From positions 248,001-312,000 of the forward strand of contig NZ_JHWL01000001.1 in the NCBI RefSeq assembly GCF_000622085.1: 64,000 nt of DNA, written 5' to 3'. A program made the translations under genes and the position numbers. The notes beneath the pieces are model-generated. The model saw nothing but the letters and a program-made list of their open reading frames with translations. It ran no database searches and was not told where the DNA came from. Shown piece after piece: positions 25,620 through 34,177 of the stretch; within the stretch, counting starts at the first letter, position 1, and the number at the start of each line of letters is the position of its first letter. Source of the stretch: Butyrivibrio proteoclasticus P6B7. Its GTDB lineage: Bacteria > Bacillota > Clostridia > Lachnospirales > Lachnospiraceae.

Positions 25620-26690
25620 ATGTCTTTTAAAGAGAAAAGAGCAATGATCATAATGCCAGAGTATAGAAGCGGTGGAGCAGAAGTCCAGTTTGGCATGTAC
25701 ATTGATCACGCAGAAGAATGTGGATATAAGCTTGATGTTATTGTGACTCACCGATTTGGCAATAATAAAGTTATGCCAGCAAAAGGTGAGTATGAAAATG
25801 TGCGCTTCTATGAGATTAATTCTGAATCATCTTTTTATTCATTTCTGATGAAAAAGAACCTGAACACTAGATATGATTGTTGTCTAATATATTTTCCAAA
25901 GGATTTAGCTTTTTTTGATACGCTATGTAAATTCAATATTAAAGCCATTTATTCGGAAAGAAACGATGGGGTGGAAGTTGTCATTAATTCATTTTTCGCC
26001 GATGTCCTTAGAAAATGTCTTCTTGTTACAGCCAATTCAGAGTACTCTGCAAACAGGATACGAGAGAAACTTGGAATAGATACGGTTGTTGTTAATAATG
26101 GAATAACGCAGAAGTCTTTGCTTGAAGTAAATAATAACAAACATATAAAGAATATATTAGTACCTGCGCGGATTGATGGAATCAAGAATCAGATGAGGGT
26201 ACTTAAGTTTGTGGCAAGGAATAGAGAAAAGAACTATCGAGTTAATATAGCGGGAACGCCTTCAAACAAGGCATATTTTCTGAAGTGTAGGCATTTTGTA
26301 GAGGATAACTCCTTAGAAAAAGAGATAAGATTTCTGGGACAGGTCGATAATATGGTTAAGGTGTACGAAGAAGCAGATGTAATTGTATTGCCGTCATTGT
26401 GCGAGGGAACGCCAAATGTTGTTTTGGAATCTTATCTGCTTGGTAGGCCGGTCGTTGCTATGAAGATAGGTGTTCTAGAGGGAGTTGTAGATGACAGATT
26501 ACTGTTTGATGTTGGCGATGAATGTGGCATCGAGAGATGTATAAATGTGCTAGAAAGCATGTCTCAAGACGAATATAGAAGCATGATCGAGAAAAACAGA
26601 AATAAAGTTCTAAGTGAGTATAGTGTGGATGAGATGTTCAGGAAATATGATGATATTCTTGGATTTACCAGCACTGAAACTGTGAATTAA
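25620..26690 (+). CDS. GT4 glycosyltransferase
   Basis: 356 residues. The ATG at 25620, one base after the previous stop, is taken as the start. GT-B features: IIMPEYRSGGAEVQFGMYI, IYSERNDGVEVV, ILVPARIDGIKNQMRVLKF, FLGQVDNMVKVYEEADVIVL and SLCEGTPNVVLESYLLGRPV, the family 4 E(x)7E region. No accessory module is fused. It likely acts with the 23564 enzyme in consecutive transfers. Confidence 0.85.
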   Translation: MSFKEKRAMIIMPEYRSGGAEVQFGMYIDHAEECGYKLDVIVTHRFGNNKVMPAKGEYENVRFYEINSESSFYSFLMKKNLNTRYDCCLIYFPKDLAFFDTLCKFNIKAIYSERNDGVEVVINSFFADVLRKCLLVTANSEYSANRIREKLGIDTVVVNNGITQKSLLEVNNNKHIKNILVPARIDGIKNQMRVLKFVARNREKNYRVNIAGTPSNKAYFLKCRHFVEDNSLEKEIRFLGQVDNMVKVYEEADVIVLPSLCEGTPNVVLESYLLGRPVVAMKIGVLEGVVDDRLLFDVGDECGIERCINVLESMSQDEYRSMIEKNRNKVLSEYSVDEMFRKYDDILGFTSTETVN

Positions 26691-26732
26691 CTGAAATGAT
26701 TGCTTAATCCATTTGCAATTGGCGGGGCTGCG

Positions 26733-27830
26733 ATGATTCTTGAAACTAACACCTTCCCAAACTTCATAGAAATGACCTCTCTCAAGCGCCTTGTTGCCTT
26801 TGGCGCTACTGTTTTCATGCAGGTAATTGCGGAGAATTATAAAGAGCTGAATCTGGACAGCAAGGTTGATTATGTTGTGGATAATGATCCCAAAAAGGAT
26901 GGGACTGGCTACGAGTTGTGCGGCGTAGTTAAGACCGTACATGCATTGGACTATCTACTTAAGGACAATCTTAATGAGATAGCTCTTTTGATAGGGTCCG
27001 ACGGATATGCGCTGGAGATGGTGAGGCAGTTGCAGGAAATCGAGGCACTTAAGCAGGTGCCATGTTTTCTTTTGCCAATTATGATAATGGACAGGGTGGA
27101 CGATACCTGTGATGGGGTTGCGTGGCCTAAGGAGGCTCGGATTCCCAGGATTATCCATTGCTTTTGGTTTAGCGATGATGAGAAGGATGAGTTGACGAAG
27201 CGGTGCATAGACAGCTGGAGGCGATTCTGTCCGGATTTTGAGATAAAAGAGTGGAATTCTCATAACTACGATTACACCAAGAATCCATATATGTACGAGG
27301 CCTACAAAGCCAGAAAATGGGCCTATGTGACGGACTATGCAAGGCTTGATGCGGTGTATGAGTATGGCGGATTCTATTTTGATATGGATTTGGAGCTGAC
27401 ACGGGGAATTGATCAGCTTCTTGGATATGAGTTTGTAACGGGATTTGGGCCTATTAGAGACGTGGAACTTGCGGCTTTTGGCGCTGCAAAGGGCTCTGAT
27501 ATGGTGGCTAAGATGCTGGCTCTTTATGATGGAAAGATGTTTGTGGCAGGAAGTTCGCTTACGCTTAAGGATGTTCAGCCGATTCTTATGGACAAGTTCA
27601 TGGAGGGGCTTGGATTTGAGATAGATGGAAGGTACCAGAACCGCGATGGTGTAGCGATTCTTCCTAGGGACGTCTTTTCTCCAAGGAACTGGTTTACAGG
27701 AGAAGTGGAAGTGCTTGATAGCTCTTTTGGCGTGCATCACTGCGCTGGAGGATGGGTCGACAAACAGGCGCAGGTCAAGAGGAAAGAGGCGCTTAAGGAG
27801 TTAAAAGAGCTTGCGAGGAAACTGCCATGA
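26733..27830 (+). CDS. GT32-type glycosyltransferase with N-terminal Rossmann-like module
   Basis: 365 residues. The ATG at 26733 follows GGCGGGG; an upstream TTG is rejected. Residues about 15-115 form a variant of the accessory module (RLVAFGATVFMQVI, YVVDNDPKKDG, ALLIGSDGYALEM). The catalytic part has IPRIIHCFWFSDDEKDELT, KWAYVTDYARLDAVYEYGG and FYFDMDLELTRG with the DxD motif of the Gly_transf_sug/GT32 family. The gene ends in an ATGA overlap with the radical SAM gene. It has more G/C-ending codons than the genes upstream. Confidence 0.8.
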   Translation: MILETNTFPNFIEMTSLKRLVAFGATVFMQVIAENYKELNLDSKVDYVVDNDPKKDGTGYELCGVVKTVHALDYLLKDNLNEIALLIGSDGYALEMVRQLQEIEALKQVPCFLLPIMIMDRVDDTCDGVAWPKEARIPRIIHCFWFSDDEKDELTKRCIDSWRRFCPDFEIKEWNSHNYDYTKNPYMYEAYKARKWAYVTDYARLDAVYEYGGFYFDMDLELTRGIDQLLGYEFVTGFGPIRDVELAAFGAAKGSDMVAKMLALYDGKMFVAGSSLTLKDVQPILMDKFMEGLGFEIDGRYQNRDGVAILPRDVFSPRNWFTGEVEVLDSSFGVHHCAGGWVDKQAQVKRKEALKELKELARKLP

Positions 27831-29005
27831 CTACAACCACTAACAAGTTCATAATCTTCGGCGCGGGCTTCTATGGGCAGAAGGCTCTGGAACACTATGG
27901 CGCTGAGAAGGTAGCTCTTTTCATAGATAACGATGCCAGCAAGCAGGGGACACTGTGCAAGGGAAAAGAAATAGTGTCGCCCAAGGAGGCAGCAAAGCTG
28001 TGGGCTGAGGGTGGATACACTGTGGTGATTGCCAGCCTTTATGGGGAGAGCATGGCGCTTCAGCTGGACGACCTTGGGGTGAAGGATTATGTCTTTTTCA
28101 TAAGTCCGGTTCACGGCATGTATGAGACGGAGGAGCTTGTTCTGAATCCATATGAGCAGACCAAGGAGGCTGAGACGGAATGCGAGTGGTCATCGTCGCA
28201 AAAGCTCTCCTATTCAAGGGCTGAGGTCAACAAGATGGTGGAAAAGCTCCACGATAATCAGCCGCTTTTTAATCATATTGAGATTGAGACCATAAACAGG
28301 TGCAATGGGACCTGTTCGTTCTGCCCGGTGAATAAGAATGTCGATCCCAGGAAAAAGGCGGTGATGAGCCGGGAGCTCTTTGAGAAAATCATTGGGCAGC
28401 TGGAGGAAATGCAGTATTCAGGCAGGCTGTCGCTTTTTTCTAATAACGAGCCCCTTCTGGATGACAGGATTGTAGAGTTGAGCCGATATGCCAGGGAGCA
28501 TCTGCCAAAGGCCCGTATTCACATGTATTCCAATGGCACACTGTTCACGCTTGAGAAGTTTAAAGAGCTGATTCCGCTTTTGGATGAGCTGATAATTGAT
28601 AATTACAATCAGAATCTCGAGCTTAACAGGCCCAGCAGAGAGATTGTGGACTATTGCAATGCCCATCCGGAGCTTGAGCTTAATAAGAAGGTGACGGTGG
28701 TGCTTCGAAAACCTTTGGAGATTCTCAATTCCCGCGGGGGCGATGCGCCGAATAGAAAGGAGCTGGTGGAGTACCCGGATGACCGGTGTATGCTGCCTTT
28801 CAAGCAGATGATTGTGCGGCCTACCGGTGAGGTGTCCCTTTGCTGCAGCGATGCTGTTGGCAGATGGACGCTGGGAGATCTGTCAAAAGAGCCGATTCTA
28901 GACGTTTGGTACGGTACGAAGTTCACTAAGGTGCGAGAGGCACTTTACAAAGGGCGGAAGTACTGTGGAAATTGTAAGTATTGTGATTCGTTCTCGCTGG
29001 GATGA
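27827..29005 (+). CDS. Radical SAM/SPASM enzyme with N-terminal IYGxGxxG module
   Basis: 392 residues. N-terminal module: FIIFGAGFYGQKALEHYG, FIDNDASKQG, VVIASLYGES (about 6-75). The radical SAM core follows with the cluster-binding RCNGTCSFC (about 156-164, CxxxCxxC) and SNNEPLLDD. The C-terminal SPASM-like part has CMLPF, SLCCSD and the CGNCKYC ending, which would hold auxiliary Fe-S clusters. Similar enzymes in polysaccharide loci modify sugars or peptides by radical chemistry; the substrate here is unknown. Last gene of the long cluster. Confidence 0.8.
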   Translation: MTTTTNKFIIFGAGFYGQKALEHYGAEKVALFIDNDASKQGTLCKGKEIVSPKEAAKLWAEGGYTVVIASLYGESMALQLDDLGVKDYVFFISPVHGMYETEELVLNPYEQTKEAETECEWSSSQKLSYSRAEVNKMVEKLHDNQPLFNHIEIETINRCNGTCSFCPVNKNVDPRKKAVMSRELFEKIIGQLEEMQYSGRLSLFSNNEPLLDDRIVELSRYAREHLPKARIHMYSNGTLFTLEKFKELIPLLDELIIDNYNQNLELNRPSREIVDYCNAHPELELNKKVTVVLRKPLEILNSRGGDAPNRKELVEYPDDRCMLPFKQMIVRPTGEVSLCCSDAVGRWTLGDLSKEPILDVWYGTKFTKVREALYKGRKYCGNCKYCDSFSLG

Positions 29006-29067
29006 AGTGGGAAAGAACGCGCTGACTCATGATTTGTAGATGATTGGAAGAATGATTGGGAAATATA

Positions 29068-29117
29068 AGCAACCCCAAAAGCAACCCTGTGTATTGCTTT
29101 TGGGGTTGCTTTGTGTT
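29068..29117. terminator. Strong hairpin terminator
   Basis: AGCAACCCCAAAAGCAA (29068-29084) pairs perfectly with TTGCTTTTGGGGTTGCT (29094-29110), followed by TTGTGTT. It closes the glycan run and lies upstream of the true start of the ATPase gene. Confidence 0.85.
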
Positions 29118-29141
29118 AACATGAGTTTGCGGAGGGATGTC

Positions 29142-30977
29142 ATGAATTCGAATGAAGCTGAGCTTAAGGCAATATTAGATGAATTAGTTGAATTGCCCAA
29201 GGGCAATATTACATATAGGGTTATCAGAGGTAAGAAGAGGATGTATCTGCAATGGTACGAGGACCGCAAGAAGCAGAGCAGGTACATCAAGGCTTCTGAG
29301 GAGGCACAGACTCTTTTGATGGTCAGGAAGCGTGAGGGGCTTCAGACTCGGTTAAAAGAGCTGGTGGAAGGTGCCGAGGACAACGTGGGAGCTGGTGCTA
29401 GTGCCAGTGCGTTCAGGGAGCCTGAGGCTGTATATGGAACTGGGAATTATAGGACTAATGTGATTGTGGGCGGACAGCTGGCTGGACTGTGCAAGGCTGT
29501 GGATGGATATGAGGCAAGGGGCTGTTTTGGAGCCCTTAAGACATATCTTGATATGGATGCGGACGGCAGAGTGTGCCTTGTTTATGGACTTAGAAGGACT
29601 GGCAAGACAACGCTGATCATGCAGGCCATAGCTCTTTTGCCAATGGATAAGACTGCGTATATCAAGATAATGCCCACTGATACGATGGATGACCTTAATG
29701 CGGATCTTAGGAGTCTTGAGAAACGTGGGGTTAAGTATGTCTTCATAGATGAAATCACGCTGATGAGTGATTTCATTGATTCTGCATCTCTTTTATCTGA
29801 TGTGTATAGCATGGTTGGGATGAAGCTGGTACTGTCGGGCACGGATTCTCTGGGGTTTGCGTTATCGCTTGGGGATGAGCTCTATGACAGGGCGTACATG
29901 GTGCATACTACGTTTATTCCATTTAGGGAGTACTCCAGGCTTTTGCAGATTCACGATGTGGATGAGTATATTCGATACGGCGGAACGCTGAAGACTGCAG
30001 AGATAGAGACGGGAGATGAGTTGCTTCGGGATGAGGGCTTGTCCTTTAGCAGTGAAGAGGCTTCTCGCAAGTATATTGATACTGCCATTTCCAGGAATAT
30101 TCAGCATAGTCTTCTTCATTACAAGGATGGTGGGCAGTTCAGGCACCTTCAGGAGCTGTATGAGGCTGGAGAGCTGACAGGAGCTATAAATCGTATCATT
30201 GAGGATATGAATCACAGATTTCTTATGTCAGTGCTGACAAGGGATTTCGTGTCCCATGATCTTGGAAGTGCAAGGCAGTTGTCACGTAAGAAGGCGGCTA
30301 TGACCGGGACTAAGGATATTCTTGGAGACATAGATGTTGCCGCGATTACCAAGAGACTTAAGGATATTCTGGAAATTCGCAATAAAGAGGAGATAGCTAT
30401 AGGAATTATGTCAGATCATATTCGCGAGATCAGGGAATATCTGTTTATGCTGGATCTGATTGTGGATTGTCCTAGCTATTCCATAGATTCTAGAAGTGGG
30501 ATCGAGCATATAATATTCTCTCAGCCGGGAATGCGCTATTGCCAGGCTCAGGCTCTGACTAATCTTTTGATGAAGGATGAGGCTTTTAGTAAGTTTTCTG
30601 CTAAGGAGAGGAAGAAGGCCTGCGACTGGATCCTTGAGGAGGTTAGGGGCCGGATGCTGGAGGAGATAGTTCTTTTAGAAACTAATAAGGTCCTACCTCG
30701 CGGGAAGAAGGCGTTTAAGCTTCAGTTCCCAGTGGGTGAGTATGACATGGTTATCTGGGATGAAAAAGAGCTTACTTGTGACCTCTACGAGATCAAGCAC
30801 AGCACAGAGATAACTGGAGAGCAGTACCGCTACCTGGTTGATGCGGACATGTGCGCCAAGACAGAGTTCCAGTACGGAGATATTGTGTCCAGAAATGTGA
30901 TCTACCGCGGCGAGAGCACTGAGGTGGAGGGCATTCGGTATATCAATGTGGTGGAGTATCTGGAAGGGTTGAGGTAA
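29142..30977 (+). CDS. AAA ATPase with C-terminal PD-(D/E)XK-like domain
   Basis: 611 residues. The ATG at 29142 has GGAGGG five bases upstream; earlier in-frame starts fall in or before the terminator hairpin and are rejected. The N-terminal 90 residues contain GNITYRVIRGKKRMYLQWYE, followed by Walker A LVYGLRRTGKTTLIM, Walker B VKYVFIDEITL and VLSGTDSLG as sensor. The C-terminal part (GEYDMVIWD ... YEIKHS) looks like a PD-(D/E)XK core. It is the full-length relative of the truncated gene at 1-743. The role is unknown; it is probably not part of glycan synthesis. Confidence 0.8.
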   Translation: MNSNEAELKAILDELVELPKGNITYRVIRGKKRMYLQWYEDRKKQSRYIKASEEAQTLLMVRKREGLQTRLKELVEGAEDNVGAGASASAFREPEAVYGTGNYRTNVIVGGQLAGLCKAVDGYEARGCFGALKTYLDMDADGRVCLVYGLRRTGKTTLIMQAIALLPMDKTAYIKIMPTDTMDDLNADLRSLEKRGVKYVFIDEITLMSDFIDSASLLSDVYSMVGMKLVLSGTDSLGFALSLGDELYDRAYMVHTTFIPFREYSRLLQIHDVDEYIRYGGTLKTAEIETGDELLRDEGLSFSSEEASRKYIDTAISRNIQHSLLHYKDGGQFRHLQELYEAGELTGAINRIIEDMNHRFLMSVLTRDFVSHDLGSARQLSRKKAAMTGTKDILGDIDVAAITKRLKDILEIRNKEEIAIGIMSDHIREIREYLFMLDLIVDCPSYSIDSRSGIEHIIFSQPGMRYCQAQALTNLLMKDEAFSKFSAKERKKACDWILEEVRGRMLEEIVLLETNKVLPRGKKAFKLQFPVGEYDMVIWDEKELTCDLYEIKHSTEITGEQYRYLVDADMCAKTEFQYGDIVSRNVIYRGESTEVEGIRYINVVEYLEGLR

Positions 30978-31045
30978 TGGGTTTCACAGTTGGGATTGGT
31001 GTTGGAGTTCATTAGCAAATCTAATGATAAACAGGGATTGCGTGA

Positions 31046-31051
31046 TATAAT
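31046..31051 (+). promoter_or_regulatory. Extended -10 promoter
   Basis: TGATATAAT (31043-31051) is an extended -10 with consensus TATAAT and only a weak -35 about 17 bases upstream. It lies 63 bases before the GTG start at 31114. Confidence 0.45.
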
Positions 31052-31113
31052 AAATTCAAGAACAGAGTATAAGAAAGCTAGTGTTGCGACTGTTGATAAT
31101 TAAGGAGCATAAA

Positions 31114-32292
31114 GTGATTTCAGTTATTGTCCCGATGTACAATGCCAGGAATTACATAGGAAAGTGCCTTGATAGTATTGTGAATCAGAGCTACAGAGAT
31201 CTTGAAATCATTGTGGTGGATGATGGATCGACAGATGGCTCTGGTACTGTTGCGGACGAATATGCTTCTAAGGATAGCAGGATTAAAGTAATTCACGGAG
31301 AGAATCAGGGACTGGTAAGCGCCCGGAAGCGCGGGATTGCACAGGCTACTGGTGATTACGTTCTCTTTGTGGATAGTGATGATTATATAGATATACGCGG
31401 AATTGATGAGCTTCTGGAACTGGCTGATGCGTACGATACAGATGTGGTGTGTGCTACAGCGGTTAAGAGGTATGATAATGGCTTGGATTCTACTGAGCAG
31501 AATCTTGCATCAAATGGATTCTATTCCGGTTCCAAAATTGAAGAGTTAAAGAGACAGCTTTTTTGCATAGATGATTATTGTTCTATGGCTGTGCTTCCAT
31601 ATCTTGTTTGTAAACTGTGGAAAAGAAATTTGATTACCAGGTTTGTTGCGGGTGCGGATGAACGTATTACCATTGGAGAGGATGTTGCCATCGGATTCCC
31701 AGCAATCTTGTCAGCGAAGAGCATTTATATCGTGGATCTGCCATTCTACAATTATTGCCAGCACCAGGATTCCATGATGGGAAGTGGTGGAGAGGATAAA
31801 GAGTACCAGAATGCTCAGATTCTTCGCGATTATCTCATGGGCAAGGTAAAAGAACTATCTCTTCCAAGCGACATGACAGAATCTCTTGAAGATGGAATAT
31901 CCCGCTATTACATCAACCAGCTATTTACCAGAGCTTACCCAAAGGCAAACTCTGAGAATAACTGCGAAGGCCTCTATCCATTCCTGGATAAGATGCCAAA
32001 GAGAGTCATTATCTATGGCGCAGGAGAGTTTGGCAAGGCAGTTTACAGATATGCCAAGGATAAGACAGAGGTTGTTGCCTGGATTGATGGTAATGCGCCA
32101 GTACTAAGGGCAGCAGGACTGGACGTTATAACACTTGATGAGTACTGCAAAAGGGCTCAGAGCGTTACAGATGATTGTGATATAGTGATCGCGATTTTTA
32201 GGGTGAGAACGGCAGCTTCGGTCACAAAATTATTGACGGATCGGGGGATTGATTACGCCAAAATTCATTCATTAAATTTCTCTAAACCCTAA
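31114..32292 (+). CDS. GT2 glycosyltransferase with C-terminal IYGxGxxG module
   Basis: 392 residues from the GTG at 31114, which has TAAGGAG seven bases upstream and gives the usual ISVIVPMYNARNYIGKCLDS opening. IIVVDDGSTDGSG and VLFVDSDDYID follow. The C-terminal module starts near 293: KRVIIYGAGEFGKAVYRYA, AWIDGNA and DIVIAIFRVR. Another GT2 of the same build as 14348 and 15542, but placed beside the secreted acidic protein gene that follows 70 bases later. Confidence 0.85.
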   Translation: MISVIVPMYNARNYIGKCLDSIVNQSYRDLEIIVVDDGSTDGSGTVADEYASKDSRIKVIHGENQGLVSARKRGIAQATGDYVLFVDSDDYIDIRGIDELLELADAYDTDVVCATAVKRYDNGLDSTEQNLASNGFYSGSKIEELKRQLFCIDDYCSMAVLPYLVCKLWKRNLITRFVAGADERITIGEDVAIGFPAILSAKSIYIVDLPFYNYCQHQDSMMGSGGEDKEYQNAQILRDYLMGKVKELSLPSDMTESLEDGISRYYINQLFTRAYPKANSENNCEGLYPFLDKMPKRVIIYGAGEFGKAVYRYAKDKTEVVAWIDGNAPVLRAAGLDVITLDEYCKRAQSVTDDCDIVIAIFRVRTAASVTKLLTDRGIDYAKIHSLNFSKP

Positions 32293-32362
32293 ATATTTAC
32301 TGCGAAAAGCCGATATACTATATGCACATAAATGTAGTTGTTCCTTGAAAAGGAGGCACTTT

Positions 32363-34144
32363 ATGAAATACCAATGGATGGGTATAAGTGCATTAATGTT
32401 ATCTTTGGTTCTTTTTGTAAATCCAGTGTTATCTCTTGCAGAAGGACCTGACGAGAGTCTGGTATGGATTAACGAAGATGGCGAATTTGAAGTAGATAAA
32501 GAAGGGATCTATGCTCTGATCGATGAGGAAGAGCTTAGGTCTACTATTGATGTGGATTCCATGAGAGAAGAAATCGATGTGGAATCTCTTTTTGATGAAG
32601 AAATCATAAATGAGTTAAAAGAGCAGATCAGCATCGGAGAGCTTGCGGCAACAATCGATGACAGCGAGCTTGAAAGCTGGTATCAGGATAATAAGGACAG
32701 CCAGGAATTCAAGGACATATTTGATGAGATAATTGATAAGAGGCTTGCGGATCCAGATTCACAGGGCTATGAGGCAGCCAGAAGCAAGATTGATAACTAT
32801 TATCAGATCAAAGAGGAATACGCGTGGGTTGAGGATCATCCTGTGGATTACACCAATGTGATGCTTCCTGTGGTTGGCGCTGTGAACCCATTTAACTACA
32901 TCGTAGATCCTATGGGCCTTCTGTATGCTACCGATGCTGTTAAGTACGGCGGCGGTAGAGTTGAAGAGAATGCAGGCGTTCTGTTTAGGAACCTTGAAGG
33001 ACCTTACATGTTCTCAGGAACCAGCGACAACCTGACAGTTACCAATATGAGTAATGTGCCAGTTTCTCTCACAGTAAGAGCCAGAGTAACCGGCGGTGAA
33101 GGCGTGGAGCTGGTTGACAGCGTGTCCATGCTCTATGGCAGCAAGACTACACTGTTTGTGGCGCTTGCTGATGAAGGTGGTATTAGAAACGCTGTTACTA
33201 ACTACGGCGAATCAGTGATAAATGTTGTGCTTGATGCAGCTCCAGATGATGCTTTTGTTTACATCAAGGACGAGGAGACTGGCGAGTACAGATGTGAGAT
33301 AGCAGAGGATTACGACAGATCTTCTTTCCCATCATTTTCTTTCAAGCTGAAGGCTGATTGTAATGATGAGGCTAACTGGGATGCCATCACAGATCTTCCA
33401 TACTTTGAGGTTTCCTGGAACACAGAGGCTGAGCTCAATGACTGGGATTCCATTAACGAAGCTTTGGATAAGATCAAAGAGTTTGATCTGGAAGTCCTGA
33501 AGGAAGCTAAGATCTACGAGCTTTACGACGAGAAGCTTGAGGAACTTAAGGAAGAGATTAAGGACGACCTTATTGAAGAAGAGCTCAAGGCCCGCATTGA
33601 TGATAAGGTAAAAGAGCTTGCGGACGAAGAATATGATAGACTTAAAGAGGAACTTATAGAGAAATATAAGGAAGCTCTTGAACTTGAGGCTAATGAGGCA
33701 GCAAGCAATGCCTCTATAGAGGAAGCTGGAGCTGCAGCTAGCAGTGCATCCAGTGAAGAAGCAATTGACAGCGCATCCCTCATGAGTAGTGAAGAGGATG
33801 GCTCTGGAAATAACGATGAATCAGGAAATGGCACCGGTGCAGGCGATGCTTCTGGTGGCGATACATCTGCAGCAAATGCAGGTGAAGGATCAGGAGCCGG
33901 TGATGCAAACGGCGCTGGCGAAGGCGACAATGGTGCTGGAGATAACGGCAATGATGGCTCAGTTCCTGATGGCAACGGATCTGGCGATGACGGCTCTGGT
34001 GGAAACGAGGGCGCAGGCGGCGGAGACGATGGATCAGCTGGAGATAATGCTGGTGGCGGAGACGCTGGCGCAGGCGGAGATAACGCAGGTGGCGGAGACG
34101 CTGGAGCTGGCAACGATGGCGGAGATACAGGAAACGATGGTTGA
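32363..34144 (+). CDS. Large secreted acidic protein with VDPxGL domain and Gly/Asp-rich tail
   Basis: 593 residues. The ATG at 32363 follows AAGGAGG, and a signal peptide comes next (cleavage near VLSLA, residue 25-30). Mature parts in order: an acidic helical region (about 30-165), the VDPMGLLYATDAVKY domain shared with the secreted protein at 3234 (about 180-350), a charged coiled-coil-like region (about 370-460), a Ser/Ala segment, and a long Gly/Asp/Asn-rich tail to the end. No LPxTG motif or C-terminal helix is present. It may be displayed non-covalently and could carry the glycan. Followed at once by the DUF4422 enzyme. Confidence 0.7.
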   Translation: MKYQWMGISALMLSLVLFVNPVLSLAEGPDESLVWINEDGEFEVDKEGIYALIDEEELRSTIDVDSMREEIDVESLFDEEIINELKEQISIGELAATIDDSELESWYQDNKDSQEFKDIFDEIIDKRLADPDSQGYEAARSKIDNYYQIKEEYAWVEDHPVDYTNVMLPVVGAVNPFNYIVDPMGLLYATDAVKYGGGRVEENAGVLFRNLEGPYMFSGTSDNLTVTNMSNVPVSLTVRARVTGGEGVELVDSVSMLYGSKTTLFVALADEGGIRNAVTNYGESVINVVLDAAPDDAFVYIKDEETGEYRCEIAEDYDRSSFPSFSFKLKADCNDEANWDAITDLPYFEVSWNTEAELNDWDSINEALDKIKEFDLEVLKEAKIYELYDEKLEELKEEIKDDLIEEELKARIDDKVKELADEEYDRLKEELIEKYKEALELEANEAASNASIEEAGAAASSASSEEAIDSASLMSSEEDGSGNNDESGNGTGAGDASGGDTSAANAGEGSGAGDANGAGEGDNGAGDNGNDGSVPDGNGSGDDGSGGNEGAGGGDDGSAGDNAGGGDAGAGGDNAGGGDAGAGNDGGDTGNDG

Positions 34145-34177
34145 TAACTCAGCAACATGACAGGCGAGCGACGGAAC

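Noticed and set aside
26955..27740. Minus-strand frame of 261 codons
   Set aside because: It is antisense to the GT32 gene, has no ribosome site, and its composition is that of a shadow frame.
18300..32365. Shared TGAAAAGG...CACTTTATG stretch at 18300 and 32345
   Set aside because: Only about 20 bases around a ribosome site and start codon; likely coincidence of Shine-Dalgarno context.
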